Origin: an uncultured Eggerthella sp.
GTDB lineage: Bacteria > Actinomycetota > Coriobacteriia > Coriobacteriales > Eggerthellaceae
Length of the DNA stretch: 53,850 nucleotides
NCBI GenBank assembly: GCA_900556585.1
Contig: USPD01000006.1
Coordinates: 1 to 53,850 of the forward strand
Direction of reading: 5' to 3'
The position numbers were made by a program, and so were the translations under genes. Below the pieces are notes generated by a model. The model saw only the letters and a program-made list of their open reading frames with translations, was not told where the DNA came from and did not search any database. Shown here piece by piece: positions 42,980-50,592 of the stretch. Numbering within the stretch: position 1 is the first letter of the stretch; the number at the start of each line of letters is the position of its first letter.

Positions 42980-43091
42980 GCTTATATGCAGCTTTAGCAG
43001 ATGTAGCTTATCTACGCATACAGCTTGGAAGTATTCATCGTACTTATATACAGCTTAAACGCATATTCAACTTATTCGCATACCGCTTAGG
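42980..43091. repeat. Degenerate tandem repeat upstream of the small secreted protein
   Basis: Four imperfect copies of a motif near RCTTAT-N(2-5)-GCATACMGCTT start at 42980, 43006, 43042 and 43070, spaced 26-36 bases. The copies read GCTTATATGCAGCTT, GCTTATCTACGCATACAGCTT (21 bases, start 43006), ACTTATATACAGCTT and ACTTATTCGCATACCGCTT. The sequence at 43115-43129 (GCTTATTCGTATGAT), overlapping the nudC stop, resembles a fifth. Function is unknown. Confidence 0.5.
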
Positions 43092-43115
43092 CATATGAAG
43101 CCATTAGCATTTGGC

Positions 43116-44057
43116 TTATTCGTATGATGCCAAAGGATACTTTGTTTCTTCACCTTTGCGCAATACACCCATCATTTCACGAGTAAGCGAATAGTCCTCA
43201 TCATCCGGCAATTCATCGCGATCAAGCCATTCGGCTTCTTCCAATTCGTGTTCATCGAGCCTGATAGAGCTTTCACCGTCCAGATCACAGAAAAAGCCAA
43301 ACAAAAGCGATGACGATGGAGGCCATGGCTGACTCTTGAAATAACGCAAATTAGTTACCTTAAGACCAACTTCTTCCATCACTTCGCGATGAACAGTCTG
43401 CTCAACCGTTTCTCCCATTTCACAAAAACCCGCAATTAAAGCATAGTTTTTATATTGTCGGCCCGCATAACGCGAAACAAGCACCTTGTTTCGCACACGA
43501 TCGACAATGCCCACAATGACAGCGGGAAAGAGTTTCGAAAACTCCATACAGCCACATTCAGGACATTTGAGCATTCGCTCTACCGTCCCATGTTCCATCT
43601 TTGCACCGCAACGACCGCAATAATGACGGGTGTCATACCACACGTGGTATTCATATCCTGTCATTCCCGCAAAAACACGGTATTTAGGTTGGAAGTTCCT
43701 TAAAGTAACTATAGGAATGAATTCGTAGCCTTCATCTAGTAATGCATCCAATGCAGAATCACATATTTCACAACGGAAGTATGCTGTATGCCCCACGGAA
43801 AACAACAGTAACGCATAAGGTTTAACGCCATCAACGCGGACAGGAAGTGCAGATACTTCCCGTTCAGCAACAACTGACGGTCCTGCTACGCCAGCATCGC
43901 AAAGCGCCTTGTAACTGGGAAAATGAAGAGTTTGATCTTCCCCAATTTTGCGTACCAACACTGACGAACCACGATATATCAATACTCGATCAGATGGCTC
44001 TGGATTGGTTAGAGCAAAATCATTACAAAACGATGCTGGCTCAATATCTTGAAACAT
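43116..44057 (-). CDS. nudC: NAD+ diphosphatase NudC
   Basis: A 313-residue NADH pyrophosphatase. An N-terminal domain leads to a zinc ribbon (YCGRCGAKMEHG...LKCPECG, about 146-170), then a Nudix box GFCEMGETVEQTVHREVMEE and the NudC signature SQPWPPSSSLLFGF. It cleaves NADH to NMNH and AMP and can remove 5' NAD caps from RNA. It stands alone with no RBS-sharing partner. Confidence 0.93.
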   Translation of the reverse strand: MFQDIEPASFCNDFALTNPEPSDRVLIYRGSSVLVRKIGEDQTLHFPSYKALCDAGVAGPSVVAEREVSALPVRVDGVKPYALLLFSVGHTAYFRCEICDSALDALLDEGYEFIPIVTLRNFQPKYRVFAGMTGYEYHVWYDTRHYCGRCGAKMEHGTVERMLKCPECGCMEFSKLFPAVIVGIVDRVRNKVLVSRYAGRQYKNYALIAGFCEMGETVEQTVHREVMEEVGLKVTNLRYFKSQPWPPSSSLLFGFFCDLDGESSIRLDEHELEEAEWLDRDELPDDEDYSLTREMMGVLRKGEETKYPLASYE

Positions 44058-44453
44058 TGCTTCTCTTTTCGTGTGTGTTTATTGCTTGGTTTCAAGTTTC
44101 ATATTAGCGCTTATACATAACCATATGCACAGCCACATTTTGTTCTTTTTAAAACAGCACTCCCACAACAAGCAGCACAACGATTCCGCTTTCATGTCCC
44201 AACGCACTACGGAAAACGTGAACACGTCCAAAAATAGTATCTTGCGAAAACTCTATTCCGCTCTTATTATTTATTTCTGGTTCTACTTTTCTGTAGCAAC
44301 CATCCCAAGAAGTAATCACATAAAAGATAGGACAAAGCGAACACTTTCGTTCGCCTGCTTGAATTGCGCTGCGTTTACTGCAACGCTTTCTTGCCTACGT
44401 TATTCAATTAATAGCGTCGCGTGCTGTCACTCGAGAGAGAGAGGTAACTCTGT
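44058..44453. other. Intergenic region without supported gene
   Basis: About 400 bases between nudC and the MFS-CBS gene. A 128-codon plus-strand frame (44071-44457) lacks an RBS and has an atypical composition, so I do not call it. The promoter for the MFS-CBS gene must lie here. No operator is evident. Confidence 0.4.
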
Positions 44454-46328
44454 ATGAGTGAAGCACCCGTTCGGCGCCCCGCTACCGTATTGCTTGTTAT
44501 TGCAGTATCGGCATTCCTAGCAACTTTTAATGAAACGTTTCTCAACGTTGCTCTAACCCCTATTATGCAGGACTTCTCTATTTCATCTGCAATGGTTCAG
44601 TGGGTTTCTACCGCTTACATGCTTGTAGCAGCGGTTACAGTACCTGTCACAAGTTTTTTATATCGGAGTATCCCCACTAAAACCTTAAGCATTGTTGCAA
44701 TTTGCCTTCTTTTAGCTGGCACAATCTTAGGAGCAATAGCGGTAAGCTTTCCTATGCTTATCGTTGCTCGAGTTATTCAAGCGCTCGGCACTGGCATGGT
44801 TGTACCTATTGGAATGAACTTAACGTTACTTGTAGCTCCCCAAGGAAAACTCGGAAGCTATATGGGTGTAGTAAGCGCCGTAACGCTGTTAGGCCCTGCC
44901 TTTGGTCCTATCGCAGGTGGCACGCTGCTTTCCGTTGCAAACTGGCATTTTCTTTTCCTGGTATTTGCAATCCTTGTTGCCATAACGCTTATCCTCACTT
45001 TTGCCTTCATTGACAACTTCGCAAGTCTAAGTCATCCGTCACTTGATGCTTTATCAGTTGCCTTAGTGACTATTGGTTTGCTGGGTATTATGTATGGCGT
45101 TTCAAGCGCTTTTTCTGGCACTCCCGCTATTGCTGGTCTTTCTGCTGTTATTGGCGTTATTGCCCTTGCCGCCTTTATTTTGCGTCAGCGCAATCTTGAA
45201 ACACCTTTGTTGGATCTTCGACCCTTTAAGATTGCAAGCTTCAATGTAAGTTTGGCTGTTGTATTTGTTGCATTCATGGCTGTATTTGCAATGAATATTA
45301 TTCTTCCTTTGTTTATGCAAGGAGCCTTAGGTTTAAGCGCCATGGACGCCGCTTTAACACTTCTTGCACCTTGTATGCTTTGCTGCATTTTTGCACCAAT
45401 CGCTGGTCATCTTTTTGATCGCTTTGGCCTCGCCTTCACGCTGCCAATTGCATTAGCTGTTATGGCATTCTTTATGTTTATGCTTTCCCGTCTTGATACA
45501 TCCACTACAACTCTATTAATTGTGGCATTTTATGCCCCTGTATTGATTGGCTGCTCTTTTTCTGTTGGACCTGCTCAAAGCTTTGCTTTAGGGAGACTTA
45601 CTCCTGAATTACACGCCCATGGCGTTACTGCCTGCTATACCGTTATCCAAGTTGCAGGATGCATTGGTTCTTCCTTCTACGTAGGCATTATGTCAGCATC
45701 TGAAACAGGAGCTCTTGCTGCAGGCGCGAATGCTATTAGCGCAAATGCTACTGGTTTTTCTACCGCTTGTGTTGCTGCAGCTTGCTTTGCAGTATTGGGG
45801 TTCTGCTTTGCACTGGCAACCAGTATACTGTCCCGTCGTGAATCCCCAGTATCTACCGCCGCAGAACGTGCTCAGCTTTCCTTGGAAAAAGTCATGGCAA
45901 TGGATGTTTATCGCATCTGTGATCAAGCAAGCGCCTACGATGCTCTGTTAGCAATGGTTGAACATAAAACTGGTGGATTACCTATCGTAAAGAAAGATGG
46001 TCATATCGTTGGTTTTATTTCTGATGGTGACATCATGCGTGCTTTGACGGACGAAACCAAAGATAGCCTAGGTATGGCTTACTACTACGCACTCTGGATG
46101 CGCCGCAATGACCTGCATGATAGCTTTGAAAGCTTAAAAAGCATTCGCGCTCTTGATATAGCAACGAAAAATGTTATCAGCGTAGAAACCACTATGGGAC
46201 TTGAAGCCGTATGCCGTGCTCTTTCCGATGTACGCATCAAAAAGATTCCTGTAACTGAAAATGGCGCTATTGTTGGATCAGTTAGTCGTTCGGATTTACT
46301 GCGTTATTTGGTATCTTCTGCAGTTTAA
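44454..46328 (+). CDS. DHA2-type MFS transporter fused to a C-terminal CBS pair
   Basis: A 624-residue protein. Residues 1-460 are a 14-helix DHA2/EmrB-like MFS (NETFLNVALTPIMQDF, VQWVSTAYMLVAAVTVPVTS, motif C-like GPAFGPIAGGTL). Residues 476-624 form two CBS domains: CBS1 from SLEKVMAMDVYRIC to GFISDGDIMRALTD, CBS2 from NVISVETTMGLEAVC to GSVSRSDLLRYLV, separated by about 30 residues. CBS pairs bind adenine nucleotides or cyclic di-AMP and regulate channels and enzymes. A CBS tail on an MFS exporter is unusual and implies ligand gating of a drug or metabolite exporter. Frame and composition are continuous through the junction. Confidence 0.88.
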   Translation: MSEAPVRRPATVLLVIAVSAFLATFNETFLNVALTPIMQDFSISSAMVQWVSTAYMLVAAVTVPVTSFLYRSIPTKTLSIVAICLLLAGTILGAIAVSFPMLIVARVIQALGTGMVVPIGMNLTLLVAPQGKLGSYMGVVSAVTLLGPAFGPIAGGTLLSVANWHFLFLVFAILVAITLILTFAFIDNFASLSHPSLDALSVALVTIGLLGIMYGVSSAFSGTPAIAGLSAVIGVIALAAFILRQRNLETPLLDLRPFKIASFNVSLAVVFVAFMAVFAMNIILPLFMQGALGLSAMDAALTLLAPCMLCCIFAPIAGHLFDRFGLAFTLPIALAVMAFFMFMLSRLDTSTTTLLIVAFYAPVLIGCSFSVGPAQSFALGRLTPELHAHGVTACYTVIQVAGCIGSSFYVGIMSASETGALAAGANAISANATGFSTACVAAACFAVLGFCFALATSILSRRESPVSTAAERAQLSLEKVMAMDVYRICDQASAYDALLAMVEHKTGGLPIVKKDGHIVGFISDGDIMRALTDETKDSLGMAYYYALWMRRNDLHDSFESLKSIRALDIATKNVISVETTMGLEAVCRALSDVRIKKIPVTENGAIVGSVSRSDLLRYLVSSAV

Positions 46329-46354
46329 AACTCTAGCACTTACGGAATGAATAC

Positions 46355-46392
46355 AGCCAGCTAACTACTGAAAAGTGTTAGCTGGCTTTTTT
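46355..46392 (+). terminator. Terminator of the MFS-CBS gene
   Basis: AGCCAGCTAAC (46355-46365) pairs perfectly with GTTAGCTGGCT (46377-46387), followed by a T6 run. Confidence 0.9.
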
Positions 46393-46438
46393 GTGGGAAA
46401 ATTATCGCGTAATCCCTATCAAGACTAAGGAAGCGCTT

Positions 46439-46972
46439 ATGAATGCCTACCCAAAATTTCAAAGCATTGAGCAAGTTAGTGATGGTTGGATTAAAAAGTA
46501 TATTTTGACCTATCAAAAGCCCGACGGAACCCTCTATACATATGAGAGTGCTTCGCGGAAATCCCTTGCAGAATACCAAGCAGAATTAGAACGCAACGGA
46601 GCAGCTGTATCTGCTAATGATTCCTTAACAACAAATAGTTCCCTCACATCAATCAATACATCTAACTGCGATGCGGTTTGTATTGTGCCAGAGCTTCCCA
46701 ATGGTAGCTACTTAATGATTAAAGAATTTCGTTACCCCATCAATGGAGTATTTGCCGCATTTCCAGCGGGATTAATGGACGAAGGTGAAACTATCGAAGA
46801 AACCGTTGATAGAGAATTACGCGAAGAAACAGGCTACCACTTACGAACCGATGTCGACACGCCAGTACAACCGCTTGTTCAACCTGGTTATTCTTCAGTA
46901 GGCATGACTGATGAAAGTGTGCTTGTTGTATTTGCAAAAGTAGACTTAATTCAGCAAGTCAAATTAACCTAA
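46439..46972 (+). CDS. Nudix hydrolase, ADP-ribose pyrophosphatase-like, short
   Basis: A 177-residue protein. Residues about 1-70 resemble the N-terminal beta domain of ADP-ribose pyrophosphatases. The Nudix box GLMDEGETIEETVDRELREE (G-x5-E-x7-RELxEE) is complete, and the preceding strand MIKEFRYPINGVFAAFPAG is conserved. The C-terminus stops soon after VGMTDESVLVVFAKV, without the usual last helix, so it may be truncated (relatives are commonly about 180-210 residues). The start at 46439 has AAGGAAG. The upstream frame from 46391 is unsupported. The fold is clear and the substrate is a guess. Confidence 0.78.
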   Translation: MNAYPKFQSIEQVSDGWIKKYILTYQKPDGTLYTYESASRKSLAEYQAELERNGAAVSANDSLTTNSSLTSINTSNCDAVCIVPELPNGSYLMIKEFRYPINGVFAAFPAGLMDEGETIEETVDRELREETGYHLRTDVDTPVQPLVQPGYSSVGMTDESVLVVFAKVDLIQQVKLT

Positions 46973-47210
46973 AAGTAGTTAATTTTCCTTATATACCTGT
47001 GATCAGATGCAATCTATATTTCATCAGATAAAAATCAGAATAGTACATCACCTTATAAAAGTCTACGTTTATGGGCAGGTTCCCCCTGTCGGCTTAAACG
47101 AACTATTAAGCATGTGATTATGTGGAATTCCTTTTCGTCAGAGGCGTTTCATCTGCGCAAAAAAGGGCAGGTAAGCGCAGATGGAGAAATAAAAGACGAA
47201 AGGAAGGCAT
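46973..47210. other. Upstream region and leader of the VWA surface protein gene
   Basis: 238 bases. TATAAA at 47054-47059 is a candidate -10 with no clear -35. GCTTAA (47092-47097) and TTAAGC (47106-47111) form a small dyad. The leader hairpin at 47130-47203 is listed separately. Confidence 0.4.
47130..47203 (+). promoter_or_regulatory. Hairpin sequestering the RBS of the VWA protein
   Basis: CATCTGCGC (47150-47158) pairs perfectly with GCGCAGATG (47175-47183). An outer helix CCTTTTCGTC (47130-47139) pairs with GACGAAAGG (47195-47203) with one bulged T. The outer right arm includes the AAAGG that lies at the 5' side of the AAAGGAAGG Shine-Dalgarno, 8 bases before the ATG. The structure could gate translation, as in a translational riboswitch, thermosensor or protein-bound leader. 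No known riboswitch class was recognised. Confidence 0.6.
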
Positions 47211-48950
47211 ATGAACGAAGCTAAAGTTCAAGAATCTTCGTTAAAACGCGTGAAAACACGTATTGCTACGTTTGCTTTGGCGCTTGTTGTAGCTTTCTCT
47301 ATGGCAATGGCTACACCTGCTTCTGCTTTTGCAGCACCTGTTACTAAAGATGGTGTGACTATTGACAAGACAGCTACACCTATTAATGAAGATGATCAAA
47401 CAACAGTCACGTTAAATGTTGATGGTACTCAAGAAAAAACTGTTTCTGATGTGGTTTTTGTTTTGGATAAATCAGCAAGTACAGATATTCGTGAGGAAGC
47501 ATTTAATATGCTGAGCGAATTGCGCGAGCAGGCTAGCGAAGGCAATATCATTAATGTTGGTGTTGTTAATTTTGAGCAGGGAGTTCTTGAGAAACTGAAT
47601 TTGACTGAACTTAATGAAGCAAATTACAGTACTATCAGAGACTCTGTGATTTTTCATGATGCTGCTAGTAGTGGCACAAATATCTATGCGGGTCTTCTAG
47701 CCGGTAAGACAATGCTTGACAACGATTCTTCAGTTGATGCACAAAACAAGCATCTAGTTTTGGTAACGGACGGTGTGGGCTATTTGTGGGGTAGCGGAAA
47801 TCCCGGTGAAGTGTATTCCATCTATAGCGAGAATACTTCCAACGGAGAGGAGAACCTATACGCTAGCCATGAAACAATCGATTGGCACCATGATAGTTCT
47901 AGCTATTATGATGAGTTTCAAAATATGAGGCAGTGGTATAACAACCACGCTAGCATCAAGGACGATATCGAAACTTACCAGATGGCTTATGATGCAGGAA
48001 TATATCAGGCTAAAGAATATGCTATTGAACATGGGAAAGGACAGGGCACGGACTGGTCTGTAATTCCTAAGTTTGCTAAAGAAAAAAGCTACGTTCCTGA
48101 AGAGCTAGAAGGTAACACTGCTAGTGCGGCGGATGCGGCTGTTTATGAAGTTGCGGAAGAATGGTCGCAGATAGCAAGTGAATATAACGCCTATGCTTAT
48201 GCAGATCCACGTTATGCGAAAGATAATAAATATCTTTGGGCGTACAATGCCATCTCGAACTTAGGCGATCTTGGTGACTTCTCAACGGCTCTTCCTAACA
48301 ATTCTAGTGAGTATGATGGCATGTTTGACAAGGTTAAGAGCTCTATACTGTATGCGATCCAGAATGGTACGGTTACTGATGTTATTGGCAGCAATTTTGA
48401 TCTTGTAGGGTTGGATACGTTTAAATTAAGTGTTGGTGGCAAAACTTATCCTGGCACCGTTAGTGAAGAGGCTGGAACGGTCACTTTTGATGATGGAAAC
48501 TATGTAATCAATTATTCAAACGGATCTGAGTCTGAGCAATTTACTTGGAAGATTAATACTCCAGTTGTAAATGGTTCTGATCTGAAACTCACGTATGATC
48601 TAAAGCTTGTCAATAAACAAACGGCAGCAGGTAACTATACGGTTCCAACAAATGAGAGTGCAGTTTTGAATTATACTTCGACTGATTCGGGATCGGGCGA
48701 TCTAGAATTCCCAGTCCCTACTGTCACCTATACGGTTGAGGAAGCCCCTGTTTCTCCTGCTACGCCTGACAACGGCAACAACAATAACAACGTTAATACT
48801 GGAACGGTAAATGTGAATACCGATTCAGACGGTAAGGCTACTTCTCTTCCTAAGACAAGCGACAACGTATTACCTTTTGCTGCTGGTTTGATTGCTCTGA
48901 TTGCGTTAGCTGGTAGTGCTGGTGCTGTAGCTTGGCGTAAGACTCATTAA
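47211..48950 (+). CDS. Sortase-anchored surface protein with von Willebrand A domain
   Basis: A 579-residue cell-wall protein. Residues 1-41 are a signal peptide (basic start, hydrophobic core, ASAFA). A VWA domain from about 79 carries the MIDAS residues D86-x-S88-x-S90 (VVFVLDKSAS), a Thr in SGTNIY and D in VLVTDG. A long insertion rich in Tyr, His and Asp runs at about 200-330. Residues about 390-500 are beta-rich and Cna/pilin-like. A low-complexity linker follows, then the sorting signal LPKTS (546-550), a hydrophobic helix and RKTH. Such proteins are adhesins or pilus tips. The sorting motif has Ser at the position of Gly in LPXTG. No sortase lies in the window. RBS AAAGGAAGG. Confidence 0.87.
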   Translation: MNEAKVQESSLKRVKTRIATFALALVVAFSMAMATPASAFAAPVTKDGVTIDKTATPINEDDQTTVTLNVDGTQEKTVSDVVFVLDKSASTDIREEAFNMLSELREQASEGNIINVGVVNFEQGVLEKLNLTELNEANYSTIRDSVIFHDAASSGTNIYAGLLAGKTMLDNDSSVDAQNKHLVLVTDGVGYLWGSGNPGEVYSIYSENTSNGEENLYASHETIDWHHDSSSYYDEFQNMRQWYNNHASIKDDIETYQMAYDAGIYQAKEYAIEHGKGQGTDWSVIPKFAKEKSYVPEELEGNTASAADAAVYEVAEEWSQIASEYNAYAYADPRYAKDNKYLWAYNAISNLGDLGDFSTALPNNSSEYDGMFDKVKSSILYAIQNGTVTDVIGSNFDLVGLDTFKLSVGGKTYPGTVSEEAGTVTFDDGNYVINYSNGSESEQFTWKINTPVVNGSDLKLTYDLKLVNKQTAAGNYTVPTNESAVLNYTSTDSGSGDLEFPVPTVTYTVEEAPVSPATPDNGNNNNNVNTGTVNVNTDSDGKATSLPKTSDNVLPFAAGLIALIALAGSAGAVAWRKTH

Positions 48951-48974
48951 GGATTAAAAGCTCTAGGCGTTCTT

Positions 48975-49020
48975 ATAAGGCTCGATGATTTATCGAGCCT
49001 TATTTCATTTTTTTTTGCAC
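48975..49020 (+). terminator. Terminator of the VWA gene
   Basis: ATAAGGCTCGAT (48975-48986) pairs perfectly with ATCGAGCCTTAT (48992-49003), then TTCATTTTTTTTT. Confidence 0.92.
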
Positions 49021-49043
49021 TCACAATCGTAGGAGGTGCTTCT

Positions 49044-49388
49044 ATGAAGTGGGGATTATCACTTCGTCGAAAGGCGGCAGAATTATTTGAATCTGGTTTG
49101 GGCTATAAAGCAGTATCAACTGAACTAGGAATCAATCGTGAAACAGTGCGTGACTGGTCATATACTTGGCGGGCATTAGGCACTGAAGGTTTTTGTGCTG
49201 CAAAAGACCATCATCCAAATTATCCACCTGAACTTAAATTAGCTGTCGTGGCTGATCGCTTGAATGGGGATTCGGTAATAGACGTAATGGAACGTTATCA
49301 AATTCCTAATAGACACCGCATCAAGGAATGGTGTGCGCAATATCAAAAGAAAGGCCCCTTAGCTTTTTCGGGGAATAATGCATCGTAA
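49044..49388 (+). CDS. Orphan IS150/IS3 OrfA-like helix-turn-helix protein
   Basis: A 114-residue protein with two helix-turn-helix units (SLRRKAAELFESGLGYKAVS, NRETVRDWSYTW; then YPPELKLAVVADRLNGDSVI, PNRHRIKEWCAQY), the layout of the InsJ/OrfA DNA-binding subunit of IS150-type elements. The typical C-terminal leucine zipper and the OrfB integrase (DDE) are missing. RBS GGAGG, start ATG. It is either an IS remnant or a domesticated DNA-binding protein. No terminal inverted repeats were found. Confidence 0.7.
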   Translation: MKWGLSLRRKAAELFESGLGYKAVSTELGINRETVRDWSYTWRALGTEGFCAAKDHHPNYPPELKLAVVADRLNGDSVIDVMERYQIPNRHRIKEWCAQYQKKGPLAFSGNNAS

Positions 49389-49402
49389 TGATGCCTTAGC
49401 AA

Positions 49403-49448
49403 AACCAATAAAGCCAGAATACTTTTGGTCATTCGGGCTTTATTGGTT
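49403..49448. terminator. Perfect 13-bp hairpin between orphan HTH gene and fragment
   Basis: AACCAATAAAGCC (49403-49415) pairs perfectly with GGCTTTATTGGTT (49436-49448) around a 20-base loop. It lacks long T-runs. It may terminate either side or be a mobile-element end. Confidence 0.5.
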
Positions 49449-49496
49449 GTACAGAGGTGGAAGTGGTCAAGGAAAAGAATAAGAATCTTTGTAAAG

Positions 49497-49673
49497 TTAA
49501 CTCCCACTGCGCAGAGCAAGGATTTCCAAAATAAGCTGAGCACGGGTGCCTAGTAAGTAGGACGCCGAATTAATGAATGCTCGAATTTCATCTTTTGGCA
49601 AAATGAATGGTTCAATCAGCTCGTTTGGCTCTGGTGAAGCTTCGCCGTATTTTTCTACTTTTTTATAACGATT
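49497..49673 (-). pseudogene. 58-codon coding remnant downstream of the recombinase
   Basis: On the minus strand, an open frame bounded upstream by an in-frame TAA (49674-49676) reads 58 residues with protein-like composition: VEKYGEASPEPNELIEPF, LPKDEIRAFINSAS, YLLGTRAQLILEILALRSGS, then TAA. It has no ATG or RBS. It looks like the 3' end of a gene that lost its 5' part, or a frame continued by a shift, directly behind the recombinase stop. The origin is not recognised. Confidence 0.55.
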
Positions 49674-49680
49674 TTAATTT

Positions 49681-50286
49681 TTAATCGCCATTTTCTCGCT
49701 TATCTTGGTTTAACCATTTATCAAACGTTGATCTGCAAATACCTAGCGCTTCTGCTGCTTGGCGGCGTGTAATTCTTCCAGCAAGATAAGCTTTTTTGAC
49801 TTTCGAATATGAAGAAGGGCGTTGTATCGTTGGTCTTCCAAAGCGGGCGCCTCGTGCTTTAGCCGCAGCAATTCCCTCAGCTTGCCGCTTCTTAATGTTT
49901 TCCCTCTCTATTTGTGCAATATAAGAAAGTAATTGTAAAACGACATCAGCTAAAAACGTTCCAGTTAAATCCCGAGAACTTCTTGTATCAAGAAGAGGCA
50001 TGTCCAATACCACAACATCTGCACCCTTATGTTTTGTTAAAAAACGCCACTGATCCAGAATCTCTTCGTAATTTCGACCCAATCTGTCAATACTCTTAAC
50101 TACAAGCAAGTCCCCATCTTGAATCTGTTGCAATAGTTGAAGGTATTTTGGTCGATCAAAACTCACTCCGGTAAAATAGTCAATATAGAGATGCTCTTCA
50201 TCAATCGAAAATCCTTTTAAAGCATCAACTTGGCGATCAATTTTTTGATCCCTTGTTGAAACACGTGCATACCCATAAGTAGCCAT
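49681..50286 (-). CDS. Serine recombinase, resolvase/invertase family
   Basis: A 201-residue small serine recombinase. Residues 2-140 are the catalytic domain with nucleophile S10 in YARVSTRDQ, and the DRLGRNYEEIL segment carrying an active-site Arg. Residues about 145-195 are a Hin-type helix-turn-helix (GRITRRQAAEALGICRSTFDKWL). The ATG at 50286 follows GGAGG. The frame is open to 50352 without support. It could be a Tn3-like resolvase, a phase-variation invertase or an IS607-type accessory. No transposase gene or invertible repeat pair was found in the window. Confidence 0.87.
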   Translation of the reverse strand: MATYGYARVSTRDQKIDRQVDALKGFSIDEEHLYIDYFTGVSFDRPKYLQLLQQIQDGDLLVVKSIDRLGRNYEEILDQWRFLTKHKGADVVVLDMPLLDTRSSRDLTGTFLADVVLQLLSYIAQIERENIKKRQAEGIAAAKARGARFGRPTIQRPSSYSKVKKAYLAGRITRRQAAEALGICRSTFDKWLNQDKRENGD

Positions 50287-50592
50287 ACAACCTCCTTCTT
50301 CTTCGATTCTCAACATACAGGGCATCGTAACGTGACGCTTCATCATACCCACCCTGTTTACACAAGAAAAAAATAAGATACTTTCTCACAATTCGCGAGA
50401 ACGATCTCACCTTTAATCATATTAAAAACTTACTTTGAACTGGTCTTATCGATCTCTACCTATTCCGCACACAAGACATTGAAAAACAGATATTTTTTTG
50501 AAACAAGAAACAAATAATATATTGTTACTAAATCACTAGCATTTTTTAAACTCATGCGTTACATTCTTAAAAAAACAATTAAGGAGCCTTTT

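Larger units (their letters stand above)
49389..49680. other. Short region with hairpin and gene fragment
   Basis: About 290 bases between the HTH protein and the recombinase. It holds the hairpin 49403-49448 and the remnant coding frame 49497-49673. No intact gene. Confidence 0.5.

Noticed and set aside
44071..44457. 128-codon plus-strand frame before the MFS-CBS gene
   Set aside because: No RBS, odd composition (Cys/His/Ser-rich), no domain, and it merely overlaps the next start codon.
47130..47203. Invertible promoter of the surface protein flipped by the nearby recombinase
   Set aside because: The pairing arms are short and overlap the RBS, which suits an RNA hairpin, and no pair of typical 20- to 30-base invertase sites flanks a promoter.
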